Source of the DNA: Chthoniobacterales bacterium
GTDB taxonomy: Bacteria > Verrucomicrobiota > Verrucomicrobiia > Chthoniobacterales > UBA10450
Length of the DNA stretch: 54,583 bases
NCBI GenBank assembly: GCA_003244145.1
Contig: QHBM01000151.1
Span: forward strand, 1-54,583
Direction of reading: 5' to 3'
The position numbers and the translations under genes are program-made. This document shows, piece by piece, positions 15,164 through 24,052 of the stretch. Below the pieces are notes generated by a model that was not told the DNA's origin, did not search any database, and was given only the letters and a program-made list of their open reading frames with translations. The stretch's first letter is position 1. Each line of letters opens with the position of its first letter.

Positions 15164-17122
15164 TTAGAGGCCCAGGTTATATACTTCAATAAGGCCGATG
15201 CCGCTCGCGCCGTTGCGACCGGCGAGGACTGCGGTGTAGGGGCCGGCGGCGAGCGACGCCACAATCGCGGATTCCCGATCATCGTGAGGCGGAAGCCCGG
15301 TTGCTTCGATTTCGGCTCGCTGGCTATCCTTCCAGTCATCGTTAAAAGCGATCGCGATGCCGTTGCCATCGTGTAGTTCCAGGGTGGGATTGGCGAGGGG
15401 GTCCTCGATCCCCGCGGACGTAAGCGATGGACCGATGGCGCGGACGATTACTCTCGAGCCGCCGCTGCCGCCGGCCAGAATAAATCCCGCAATCATGACG
15501 TGCCCATCGCCACCATCGATGAAACCGCGCGTGCTGATGTTGGCCAGTTGCGCGGCCTCCGCACCGCTCAAGTCATAAACTTCCACGAGCGCGACACCGG
15601 TCGTGCCGCGCCGGCCTTTCACGATCGCCGTGTAGGCGCCGGGCGCGAGGGTGACGAGGATGGCTGATTCATGATCGTCGGTGGGCGAGAGGCCTGTGGC
15701 GGTGATCTCCTCAGCCTGAGAGTATCTCCAATTATTGTTGAAGGCGATGCGGCGGCCATCGGCCGCGCGAAGTTCCAGGGTCGGATTCGCGAGCGGGTCG
15801 GGGATATCGTTGTCCTCCAAAGAAGGACCGATCGCTCTGAGTAATACCCGCTTGGGAACGCTGCCCGTCAGGATGAAACCGGCGATGAGAACATTGTCGC
15901 CCGTCAAAACTCCGAGGCGTGTCGAGATATTGAGCGCCTGCGACGGTGCGCCCGGCGCAGTCGGAAGCAATGCCAGCTGCGCGATCGGATTCCACGGGTC
16001 GCCCTGGCTCTCATAATCGATTCCGCTCGTCTCCGCTTCTGTGGTTGAATTCCAGAAACTAACCGGACCGAAGATGTGCTCGAGAGTGTAATTCGCCGCT
16101 TGCTCCTTCGTCATCGGGTCTGTCCACGGGACACGGCCATTCGGTGTGCCGTCGCCGTTGCTGTCTGCCAGCGGAATGCTATTCAGATCCATGCTGCCAA
16201 ACTCCGAGAAACGGGTGAGCGGATCGCGGTTCACAGTTGGATCGATGCCGGGAATACCGGTCACGTCCCAGGGATCCCAGCCCGCCGCAATAATGTGCGG
16301 ACCGATCAACGTCCGAATGAAGATGACGCTCGGCATCGTGTCCGAGTCCCACCACTCCCATGGTCTGCCCAGAAACACGCTCCCGGCCGTCGGCGTGGTG
16401 CGATCGCTGACGAAAGGATCGCGGACGGTCCCGGCCACGAGGGCGCAATCGAGGAAAACCAATCCGTTGGCGGTGGTCCGTTTCGTATTGGCTGCTGTGA
16501 TCCAGCCGGCATCCGTGCTCTCGATCGTGCAATGATCGAAGACGGCCGTCGCGTCGCCGAAGATGAAATCGCTGTCTCCGGTGATGAAACTATCGCGAAA
16601 ATACTGGCGCGACCTTTCGTCCACGAGCAAGGTGTCCTGGTAACCGAGAAACCGGACGTTATCGAAAATGATGCGGTCAGCGGCCGCTCGCACCGCCAGA
16701 GCCGAAACCACCTCTCTATCCAGGATCGAATTTTCGAAGGTCAGGTTCCGCGCCATAAAAGCGGTGGCGCTGTTTTGGATTTCAACGACCTGACCCCAGC
16801 TAAACGGGCCAACGACTATAATCGTCCGTGGGGAAGTAATCTTCGTGGCCTCCGGAGAGGGACCGGTGCCGATAAAGCTGAGGTACGGTTTGTCGACCGT
16901 GACGATCTCCTCATAAATGCCGGGCGCGATAAAAATATTGGCGCGGTCAAATTCGCTCTGGCCGGAAACCGCATCGAGGGCGGCCTGCACCGTGGCGTAG
17001 GCATTTCCGGCGCTCGGATTGACGAAGTAATCGGTCGCGCTCGCCGAATTAAAGACCGCAAGGAGCGAAGCCACCTGGAGTAGCAACCCTCTGCTCACTT
17101 CCCTTGCCGAGCGGGAAGACAT
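15164..17122 (-). CDS. Secreted pectinesterase (CE8) with two C-terminal beta modules
   Basis: A 652-residue exported protein. After a signal region (SRGLLLQVASLLAVFNSASA) comes a right-handed beta-helix pectin methylesterase domain (about 30-310): IYEEIVTVDKPYLSFIGTG, GYQDTLL (catalytic Gln and Asp), GDSDFIFGDATAVFD (nucleophile Asp) and LGRPWEW (substrate Arg). All catalytic residues are kept, so it should demethylate pectin. A connecting region with a DSNGDGTPNG calcium-loop-like segment follows, then two copies of a 110-120-residue module (NISTR...GPSL...LEL...VEVYDL), also found in the two giant exoproteins of this window. The in-frame ORF continues upstream to 17470, but the signal segment sets the start near 17122. 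A lone pectin-active gene, with no other polysaccharide genes nearby. Confidence 0.87.
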   Translation of the reverse strand: MSSRSAREVSRGLLLQVASLLAVFNSASATDYFVNPSAGNAYATVQAALDAVSGQSEFDRANIFIAPGIYEEIVTVDKPYLSFIGTGPSPEATKITSPRTIIVVGPFSWGQVVEIQNSATAFMARNLTFENSILDREVVSALAVRAAADRIIFDNVRFLGYQDTLLVDERSRQYFRDSFITGDSDFIFGDATAVFDHCTIESTDAGWITAANTKRTTANGLVFLDCALVAGTVRDPFVSDRTTPTAGSVFLGRPWEWWDSDTMPSVIFIRTLIGPHIIAAGWDPWDVTGIPGIDPTVNRDPLTRFSEFGSMDLNSIPLADSNGDGTPNGRVPWTDPMTKEQAANYTLEHIFGPVSFWNSTTEAETSGIDYESQGDPWNPIAQLALLPTAPGAPSQALNISTRLGVLTGDNVLIAGFILTGSVPKRVLLRAIGPSLEDNDIPDPLANPTLELRAADGRRIAFNNNWRYSQAEEITATGLSPTDDHESAILVTLAPGAYTAIVKGRRGTTGVALVEVYDLSGAEAAQLANISTRGFIDGGDGHVMIAGFILAGGSGGSRVIVRAIGPSLTSAGIEDPLANPTLELHDGNGIAIAFNDDWKDSQRAEIEATGLPPHDDRESAIVASLAAGPYTAVLAGRNGASGIGLIEVYNLGL

Positions 17123-17365
17123 TTGTGGTTCAACCCTTTCCGCGGAAGAGAGTTTCGGAATTTCTCGGAGTAAACGCAAAACAAAATGGCGACAGTTGGT
17201 TTGCCCGCACGCGAGGAGATGCCGCAACTGCTCCGGTTCCGAAAACCAGCCTCTGGAATCCGCATGAATTTTTTTCGGCGACGGAAGTCTAAATTTGCCC
17301 GACGCGACGCCCGCCATCACACTGGGCTTCGAATCAATAACGGAGATAGGGCTTCCGAACTGCGC

Positions 17366-19189
17366 ATGGACCACAAAATATTTCTCGGCAAATACCGCGT
17401 CTCCGCTGGAGAGATTGCCCTTTCGGATGCTGGACCTCTCGCGGAGGAAACTGGCACCGAACTTCGGCAAAACTCCGTTGTGTATCGCGCGGATGAGATC
17501 GATTCCGGGCGCGACGTCACCCTGGAGCTAATTCCAGCCGCCACTCTAAAAAGCGCGGTGCGCGAACAACTCGAAGCGGAAACAGTCGCGGCGAAAAAGT
17601 TGAATCACATCAACATCCCGGCGCTCTACGATTTCGGCATCGAGGACGACCAACTCATCTACGTCACGGAGCGTCTCGAGGGCACGACCGCGGAAGAATG
17701 GGTGAACACGCATGGGCCCATGCCCACGGGCGCTGTCCTGCGCATCGCGTTGCAAGTGGTGAGCGCCATCGGCGCCGCAGCGACCCAAAAGATTTCTCAC
17801 CACGCGATCAATCCCGCCAATCTCCTTCTCGTCCCGGGCCAGACGCCGGAGGGCGATTGGCCGCTGGTGAAAGTGTTCCATTTTGTCGGCGTCGCTCCGA
17901 ACATTGCCGGCGCGGATGTCGCGGTGGCTTCGTTCGACAAGTTGTCGCATTACGCGAGCCCGGAGCAGCTCCAGCACGGCAAGGTCGATTTCCGCTCGGA
18001 AATTTATTCGCTCGGCGCCACGATGTGGTTTCTCCTCACCGGCGCGCCGCCACTCATCGCGCCGAAAGGCCCGCTGGCCATGCAACCGACGACGATCGGT
18101 CTCGCAATTGATAAATTGAGCGGGATGCCGAAGCGAGTCCGCCGTCTGCTCGCGCAAATGTTGTCGGTCGATCCCGAGGCAAGGCCGCAGGATCCGCTGG
18201 AATTTTACCGGCAAATTCAGGATTGCCTCGCGCAGGTGGATCGCCGCGAAACGATGGCGCGGAAATTTGGGATTCCGGTCCTCTCCAGCTCGCGCACGGT
18301 GGCCGGAAGTGGGCAACGCCGGTTTCCAGCAAAGGCGCTCGCACTCGCGGCGGTCCTGCTCGCGATTGCGGTGTTGGCGGCGCTGACCGTGCCGGGATAT
18401 CTCCGGCATCAGCGCATTCGCCAGGCCGAAGAACCAATCGGCGTTCCAATTGGCGTTACCGATGCGGCAGCTCCCGCTCCGGCGCCACCGAATAATCCGG
18501 TGGTCAATTCGAACGACAACCAGACTCCGCCAGCGAACAGCACGGCGCAGAACAATCCACCCGCTCCGCCAGTTGTCGCCGCCATTGAACCTTCCGCCGC
18601 GCCGGTCCAATCGGGGCCACCGACGCCCGCACTGGAGAAGAAGATCGAGGAGCAACCGCGAGTTGCGGCCAACGATTCCAATAATATTCCGCCGCCGGCA
18701 CCGGCTCCGCGCACCGAAGCGACTCCTCCAGAAGTAGCCGCTGCGCCCAAGCCTGCGGAATTGCGCGATGCTTCTACGCACCAGCCGCCGGCGAATAGCG
18801 AAGAAGAGAAGGTCGCTTCCACTATCCCAGTCGCGAAGCCAATTTCTCCCGAAGTCCGGCGCGCCGAGCCGGCGCCTCCAGAGGAAGGACCCGAAAGTTC
18901 CGTGCAAAATCCTGCGCCGTCGGCTGAGGAATCATCGCGTTCCGTCGCGCGGATCGAGGAGAGGCGGGCAGAAACCAAATCGCCTGCGAAGATGAAGCGG
19001 GATTCAAGGAGAAATGCGGCACGGAGGATTCCGGTCGCGGTGGATCCCGGCGAAAGCGACCGGCCGCTGCGACGTCTGCCTCGCGGACAGGTTCGGGCGC
19101 ACTTTATCGGCGTGACTCCCGACGGGCAGTGGATGTTCTCTCTGCCCTCAAAGAAAATCGTCGTCGTGCCGCCGCCACCCGGCGGTTGA
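17366..19189 (+). CDS. Transmembrane Ser/Thr pseudokinase with Pro/Ala-rich tail
   Basis: A 607-residue protein with a bacterial Hanks-type kinase fold (residues about 10-290), a TM helix (KALALAAVLLAIAVLAALTV, about 323-342) and a long Pro/Ala/Glu-rich extracytoplasmic region ending in a conserved-looking VTPDGQWMFSLPSKKIVVVP tail. The active site is degenerate: the VAIK lysine is replaced (VTLEL), HRDxKxxN reads HHAINPAN (catalytic Asp to Ala, Lys to Asn), and DFG reads FHF. Structural motifs survive: YASPEQL (APE) and DFRSEIYSLGATMWFLLTG. It should therefore not phosphorylate and probably works as a binding or scaffold receptor. The start 17366 (MDHKIFLGKYRV) is chosen because kinase homology starts there; upstream in-frame ATGs add a basic, unrelated stretch. 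Confidence 0.85.
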   Translation: MDHKIFLGKYRVSAGEIALSDAGPLAEETGTELRQNSVVYRADEIDSGRDVTLELIPAATLKSAVREQLEAETVAAKKLNHINIPALYDFGIEDDQLIYVTERLEGTTAEEWVNTHGPMPTGAVLRIALQVVSAIGAAATQKISHHAINPANLLLVPGQTPEGDWPLVKVFHFVGVAPNIAGADVAVASFDKLSHYASPEQLQHGKVDFRSEIYSLGATMWFLLTGAPPLIAPKGPLAMQPTTIGLAIDKLSGMPKRVRRLLAQMLSVDPEARPQDPLEFYRQIQDCLAQVDRRETMARKFGIPVLSSSRTVAGSGQRRFPAKALALAAVLLAIAVLAALTVPGYLRHQRIRQAEEPIGVPIGVTDAAAPAPAPPNNPVVNSNDNQTPPANSTAQNNPPAPPVVAAIEPSAAPVQSGPPTPALEKKIEEQPRVAANDSNNIPPPAPAPRTEATPPEVAAAPKPAELRDASTHQPPANSEEEKVASTIPVAKPISPEVRRAEPAPPEEGPESSVQNPAPSAEESSRSVARIEERRAETKSPAKMKRDSRRNAARRIPVAVDPGESDRPLRRLPRGQVRAHFIGVTPDGQWMFSLPSKKIVVVPPPPGG

Positions 19190-19198
19190 GCTCCCTCG

Positions 19199-22100
19199 TT
19201 AATCGTCGAAACGCATGGCGGCTGGGATGACACCCCTGCCCGAGCCTAACGACTGGTCGTTGATTGCGATCTTTGCCGGCGGCGATGGGATCGCTTCCTT
19301 GCCTTTCGCTTTCAGCGCTTCGTTTACTGCCGGCAAATCTTTTGCGATCACTTGCTCGAATTCTTTCACCACGTCGTCTAATTCCTTTCGGAGCGCGTCG
19401 ATGTTCGCGATCTGGTAATCGCCCGGTTTGCCTTCATAGGCGAGGATCGCGCCGTAAAGCTGGTCCGTGTGTTCGCGCAGACGTTCCTCGCCTGTGATCG
19501 CACCGCCCTCGGTCGTGGCGACGATCTGCTTGCGCACCTTATCGACTTTGCCGTCGAAGTCCGTGACCGTTTTGCGCAGCTCATCGCCCTCAGGCAACGC
19601 GCCCGCCGATTTCTTCACAGCGCCGCGCAGAAATAAAATCCGATCCATCAGCGCGCTCTCGTCGCCAAATAACGCATGCACTTTCATGGCCGCATCGTAC
19701 TGCGCCTTGCGATCGGCCTCGTTGAATTTGACCCGCCGATCAAGCCCGACGGTGAGTTTCGTTTCGGAAACTTTTCCGGCTTTCGTCATTCGCACAGTGT
19801 ACGTCCCAGGCAGCAACCGCGGTCCGCGCGTGCCGGAACCGGCGATTTGGACCGCGGGCGGAACCCGCGGCGGTTTCTCGTGCATGCTCCAGATCACGCG
19901 ATTCAATCCGGGGCGCTTGCTCGCCGGCAGATCATCAACGACGCGGCCCGAGGCATCGAGCACTTCAATCTTTAGTTTGCCGAAGAGATGCCGCGTGCGC
20001 TGGTAATAAGTGATGATCGCCGCGTCCGGCGGATTGTCGCCCTGAAAGGTCGCGGCGCCCTCGGCCCATCCGCCGTTGGCCTCGATCCGCTGCTGCGCGG
20101 GACGCGCGGAAACGAACGCGGCTTCCTGCGTCAACAGCTCGGGCGTAAGTGCGCGCCACGGCGTGATGTCATCCACGATCCAGATGCCGCGGCCGTGCGT
20201 AGCAAGGACGAGATCGTGATCGCGCGGATGGATCGCGAGATCGCGCACCGCCACAGCCGGGAAACGGCTGCCCTTGAATTGCGCCCACGCTTTTCCTCCA
20301 TCGATCGAGACGAAGAGTCCGAACTCAGTGCCGACGAACAATAAGTTCGGTTGCACCAGGTCGTCCTTGACCACATGCGCATAGCCGCGCACGCCTTTCG
20401 GATCCTGCGCCGTCAGCAGCGGAGTCCAGGTCTTGCCGTAATCGCTCGTGCGAAAAACGTAGGGCGCGAGATCGACAAAGGTGTGGCGATCGAAAGCAAC
20501 GAACGCCGTGCCGGCATCGAAGTTCCCCGCCTGGACCCAGCTCACCCACGAATTCTTCGGCACCCCGGGCACGTTGCCGACCACGTTAGTCCAGGTCTTC
20601 GCGCCGTCGCGCGTGAGCTGGATGTTGCCATCATCCGTCCCGACCCAGATGACGTTCTTATCTTTGGGCGACTCGCTGATGGAATAAATCGTCGTGTGCA
20701 TTTCGGCCGCGGAATTGTCCACGGTGATGCCGCCCGATTGCTCCTGTTTTTGTTTCTCGGGGTCGTTCGTGCTCAGGTCCGGCGAAATGCGGTCCCAGGT
20801 CTGGCCGTGATCGCGCGAGCGGAAAAGAAATTGCGCGCCGATGTAGATCGTCCCTTTTTCGTTGGGCGAAAGCGCGATCGGCGCGTTCCAATTCCAGCGG
20901 AGTTTTTCCTTGTAGTTCGGCTTCGGCTGAATGTCGCGCCGCTCGTGCGTGATCCGATTCACCCGCCCGATAAAACCGCCTTGCGCTTCCGCGTAGAGAT
21001 AGTCCGGATCGGACGGATCGGAAAACATCCAGAACCCGTCACCGCCGTACATGTTTTCCCACTGCGCGTTGGCGATGCCGCCGGGATATTGCGATTGGCC
21101 GACCCACGAACTGTTGTCCTGCAAACCGCCGTAAACGCGGAACGGATCCTTATCGTCCACGCTGACGTGATAAAATTGCGAGATCGGAAGGTTCTCGCCC
21201 TTCCACCATTTGCTTCCGCTGTTGTAGGAATACCAGATGCCGCCGTCATCGCCCGCGACCACCGTCTGGGTGTTGGTCGGATCGATCCAGACATCGTGCA
21301 GATCGCCGTGCGCGCCCTGGAAGCCGCCCACTACGCTGAAACTTTTCCCCGCGTCTTCGCTCAAGATCAGCGGACCGTCGGTCTTGAAAAGACGGTCGGG
21401 ATTTTTCGGATCGACGATCAGGTTGGCGAAGTAGAACGGACGCCAGACCATCCAATTACTTTTATCCCGCTTGTCCCAGGTCGCGCCGCCATCGTCGGAA
21501 ACGAAAAGCGCGCTATCGGTCGATTCGACAAAGGCGTAAATGCGTTTCGCATTCGAAGGGGCGATCGCGACGACGATGCGGCCGTACGGTTTCTTGGGGA
21601 AACCTTTGTTCGCTTCGGCGCTGATTTCTGTCCAGGTCGTGCCGCCATCGGCCGAGCGGAACAGGCCGCTGCCGGATGGCTTGTCCGGGCCGTCGCCGCC
21701 GGAGCGGAAGGTCCAGCCTTTGCGGCGGAAATCCCACATGCCGGCAAAAAGGACGTTCGGATCGTTTGGATCCATCGCGATGGTCGAAGCGCCGGTGGAA
21801 AGATTCGCGCCCTTCAAAATCAGGTTCCAGGTTTTGCCGCCGTCGGTTGTTTTGTAGAGACCGCGATCCGGCGAATCGCTCCAGAGGGCGCCGGGCACCG
21901 CCGCGTAAACCGTGTCGCTTCCGGCGGGACTAACGACGATCTTCGCGACCCGCTCCGAATTGGGAAGACCGACGTACGTCCAGGTCTCGCCGCCATCGCC
22001 GGATTTGTAAACGCCGTTGCCGACCGAGACGCTGTTACGCGTCCAGGTTTCACCGGAGCCGACCCAGACGTTCTTGGAATTTTTCGGATCGAGCGCGACC

Positions 22101-22387
22101 GCGCCGATCGATTGGACCGGCTGCTCGTCGAAGACCGGTTTGTAACGCGTGCCGCCATCCTCGGATTTCCAAACGCCGCCGCTGGCCGCGCCGACGAAAA
22201 TGGTTAGCTTGCCCGACGGTTCTCGCGTCGCGGCGACCGCGGAGACGCGGCCGCTCATTGTGGCTGAGCCGATATTGCGCGCGCCCAAGCCGGAGATCGT
22301 GGAAGAATTAAACTGCGCCTGCTCGGCTGCGAACGATGCGCCGGTGAACCCGAAGGCAGTGACAAGAAAGTATTTCAGGAAGCGCAT
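19199..22387 (-). CDS. Secreted VPS10/BNR-repeat beta-propeller exoprotein
   Basis: A 1062-residue exported protein with signal MRFLKYFLVTAFGFTGASFA. Residues about 40-760 hold many sortilin/VPS10-type BNR blades with SxDGGxTW motifs (KSGDGGETWTYVG, RSADGGTTWTEIS, VSDDGGATWDKRD, LTRDGAKTWTNVV), the family often annotated as glycosyl hydrolase BNR repeat. The C-terminal part carries a FlgD-like Ig segment (RPGLNRVIWSMHEKPPRVPP and RLLPGTYTVRMTKAGK), then a helical tail. Such proteins are large binding propellers on the cell surface; no catalytic residues are evident. The gene begins 2 bases after the stop of the LolA-like gene, so they form an operon. Confidence 0.9.
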   Translation of the reverse strand: MRFLKYFLVTAFGFTGASFAAEQAQFNSSTISGLGARNIGSATMSGRVSAVAATREPSGKLTIFVGAASGGVWKSEDGGTRYKPVFDEQPVQSIGAVALDPKNSKNVWVGSGETWTRNSVSVGNGVYKSGDGGETWTYVGLPNSERVAKIVVSPAGSDTVYAAVPGALWSDSPDRGLYKTTDGGKTWNLILKGANLSTGASTIAMDPNDPNVLFAGMWDFRRKGWTFRSGGDGPDKPSGSGLFRSADGGTTWTEISAEANKGFPKKPYGRIVVAIAPSNAKRIYAFVESTDSALFVSDDGGATWDKRDKSNWMVWRPFYFANLIVDPKNPDRLFKTDGPLILSEDAGKSFSVVGGFQGAHGDLHDVWIDPTNTQTVVAGDDGGIWYSYNSGSKWWKGENLPISQFYHVSVDDKDPFRVYGGLQDNSSWVGQSQYPGGIANAQWENMYGGDGFWMFSDPSDPDYLYAEAQGGFIGRVNRITHERRDIQPKPNYKEKLRWNWNAPIALSPNEKGTIYIGAQFLFRSRDHGQTWDRISPDLSTNDPEKQKQEQSGGITVDNSAAEMHTTIYSISESPKDKNVIWVGTDDGNIQLTRDGAKTWTNVVGNVPGVPKNSWVSWVQAGNFDAGTAFVAFDRHTFVDLAPYVFRTSDYGKTWTPLLTAQDPKGVRGYAHVVKDDLVQPNLLFVGTEFGLFVSIDGGKAWAQFKGSRFPAVAVRDLAIHPRDHDLVLATHGRGIWIVDDITPWRALTPELLTQEAAFVSARPAQQRIEANGGWAEGAATFQGDNPPDAAIITYYQRTRHLFGKLKIEVLDASGRVVDDLPASKRPGLNRVIWSMHEKPPRVPPAVQIAGSGTRGPRLLPGTYTVRMTKAGKVSETKLTVGLDRRVKFNEADRKAQYDAAMKVHALFGDESALMDRILFLRGAVKKSAGALPEGDELRKTVTDFDGKVDKVRKQIVATTEGGAITGEERLREHTDQLYGAILAYEGKPGDYQIANIDALRKELDDVVKEFEQVIAKDLPAVNEALKAKGKEAIPSPPAKIAINDQSLGSGRGVIPAAMRFDD

Positions 22388-22389
22388 GA

Positions 22390-23151
22390 TTATTTGGAAG
22401 GCGTTGTCGGAAATTTAAAGATGGAGTCATCGATCGGAGTGTTGGCCTCCGCCTTTTCGAGGACGAATTTTTGTTTGTCAGTCGCGCCCTTGGGCCCGGC
22501 TTCAATTGAGAACGGGAAAAAGACGCCGCTGATTTTTTCGTAGTCGCCGATGTCGGTTTCAGTCTCGACCTGCGAGCCGTTTTCCATCCGCTGGGTGATG
22601 ACCCGGATCTCGAGGAAATGATCGGGATCGAGATAAACGTAGTTCACGTCGCCATTCTTGCGCACCACCTTGAGCTTGTGCGCCAGCGTACCCTCGACAT
22701 CTTCGGTCCCGAGATATTCGACGGTGCTTCCCTTCGCTTTCCAATCGACCAGCGGCCCGTCGATCTCGGCGTCCTCGATCAGCGACTTCGCATCGTCCAG
22801 CGAGATTTTTTCGGGATCTTTGCGCCCGCCGAACGGAGAAATCCTCCATCCTTCCGTGCCGTCGTAAGCGTCGATGCGCGTCATGCCCTGAATGCTGAAT
22901 TCTTCGCGCACCGCGCCGGGGCGTTTCTTCGTCTGGGCGTAGTCAAACTGAAGGCGGCCCTGGTTCACGATCATTTTGCCTTTCAAGCGCAACGATTGCA
23001 CCGCACGGAGCGCATCGGCCCCACCTTTGGCATCGATGTTCTTGGCGACCAGAGTATCAACAGTCTCTTTCACCGCGATGGGCTTCGGGTCCTGAGCGTA
23101 GAGCGCGGTCGCGATGAGCAAGCCGGCGCCGAAAAGGATAAGTTTTTCCAT
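22390..23151 (-). CDS. Exported LolA-like / outer-membrane lipoprotein-sorting-type protein
   Basis: A 253-residue protein with signal MEKLILFGAGLLIATALYAQ. The rest is beta-rich, with the half-barrel pattern of LolA/LolB-like periplasmic proteins: TLVAKNIDAKGGADALRAVQ, SLRLKGKMIVNQGRLQFDYA, AYDGTEGWRISPFGG (the xGxxxW turn), ALVDxK region and DPDHFLEIRVITQRM. Members bind hydrophobic ligands or lipoproteins. The start at ATG 23151 is fixed by the signal peptide. It is directly upstream of the VPS10/BNR gene with a 2-base gap, which suggests it may help deliver or anchor that exoprotein; this is inference. Confidence 0.8.
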   Translation of the reverse strand: MEKLILFGAGLLIATALYAQDPKPIAVKETVDTLVAKNIDAKGGADALRAVQSLRLKGKMIVNQGRLQFDYAQTKKRPGAVREEFSIQGMTRIDAYDGTEGWRISPFGGRKDPEKISLDDAKSLIEDAEIDGPLVDWKAKGSTVEYLGTEDVEGTLAHKLKVVRKNGDVNYVYLDPDHFLEIRVITQRMENGSQVETETDIGDYEKISGVFFPFSIEAGPKGATDKQKFVLEKAEANTPIDDSIFKFPTTPSK

Positions 23152-23294
23152 AGGCCTCGATTCCGAAATCGACGGCAATTTGTTTTGCCGTCGGAACCGA
23201 CACCATTGCAGATGTGAACTGAGTGGGCAAATCGCGGACGGTGATAAAGCGAAAGCTTGAATCACAGAGCGCGACACAGTAATCCTCGCAACCT

Positions 23295-24032
23295 GTGAAC
23301 GGCCAACCGCCACCGCCTCCTCCTACTCCGCCGCCATTATCGCCGGTGCCGCCGCCTCAGCCCCCGCGGCAACCGTACATCCCGCCGCCCCAAGGGATGG
23401 GTTGCTTCGCCAAAGGATGTCTGACGGTTTTGATCCTGGGGTTCTTGTTCCTGGCCGCCGTAATCGGATGTAGTTGGTACGTTTATCATCAGCTCTCGAC
23501 GAACAATTTGATTTCCGACGCGCCCGTTGACGTCCATCTGGAGCCACCAACCGACGTTCAATTGGCCGCGGCCAAGAGTTCTCTCGCTCAGATAAAAAAT
23601 CCGCCCAGCACGGGCCAGGAAACCACGATTACTTTCACCGCCGCTGACCTGAATGCGTTGATGAACAAGGACGATCTTCCCGACACCAAAAATGAGGCGC
23701 GGATCGATATCCAGAATTCCACGATGACGATCACGTCGAGCGTGCCGCTTGATATGTTGACGTCGATGAAAGGACGCTGGTTCAACAGCACGATCCGTTT
23801 GCGCGGTGGATATGAGTCGGGTCTGTTTCGAATCAGGATCGAATCCGTCCGCGGCGGCGACTACGAAGTTCCCGGCTTCATTATCTCGTCCATAAATTCG
23901 GCGATAAACCAGTCCCTGAACGAGAACCGGGGCAACTGGGACAAGGATGAACTTGGCGCCGAGTTTTGGAGCCATGTGAAGAGCATCAGGCTCGAAGGCG
24001 ACAAGCTCTTGGTGACGACGCTGAGCGACTGA
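23295..24032 (+). CDS. Pro-rich single-TM protein of unknown function
   Basis: A 245-residue protein starting at GTG 23295. The N-terminus is almost pure proline (PPPPPPTPPPLSPVPPPQPP), followed by GMGCFAKGCLTVLILGFLFL, a TM helix of about 23 residues with cysteines at its border, and a soluble domain of about 180 residues (TITFTAADLNALM, RIDIQNSTMTITSSVPLDML, FNSTIRLRGGYESGLFRIRI). The polyproline-GCFxKGC arrangement is frequent in planctomycete/verrucomicrobial membrane proteins. The outer domain has alternating strands, possibly a lipid-binding beta-barrel of LolA or DUF-type; function unknown. Divergent from the LolA-like gene (143 bases). Confidence 0.72.
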   Translation: MNGQPPPPPPTPPPLSPVPPPQPPRQPYIPPPQGMGCFAKGCLTVLILGFLFLAAVIGCSWYVYHQLSTNNLISDAPVDVHLEPPTDVQLAAAKSSLAQIKNPPSTGQETTITFTAADLNALMNKDDLPDTKNEARIDIQNSTMTITSSVPLDMLTSMKGRWFNSTIRLRGGYESGLFRIRIESVRGGDYEVPGFIISSINSAINQSLNENRGNWDKDELGAEFWSHVKSIRLEGDKLLVTTLSD

Positions 24033-24038
24033 AGTCGC
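24025..24038. terminator. Short hairpin between convergent genes
   Basis: GCGAC-TGAA-GTCGC, a 5-bp stem whose loop contains the TGA of the upstream gene, sits between two convergent stops (24032 and 24053). Stable tetraloop-like shape, but no T-run; weak evidence for termination. Confidence 0.3.
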
Positions 24039-24052
24039 GCGCGGTCGCAATT

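Noticed and set aside
17123-17300. GGGCAAACC in the pectinesterase leader, recalling the GEMM-I cyclic-di-GMP riboswitch
   Set aside because: The other conserved GEMM-I parts (GCCUCCGGCC and the second receptor stem) are not present in order, so the short match is most likely chance.
20351-22207. 618-codon plus-strand frame opposite the VPS10/BNR gene
   Set aside because: Its composition (Arg, Asp, Ala, Val-rich, no motif) is that of an antisense shadow; the minus-strand gene has clear BNR blades.
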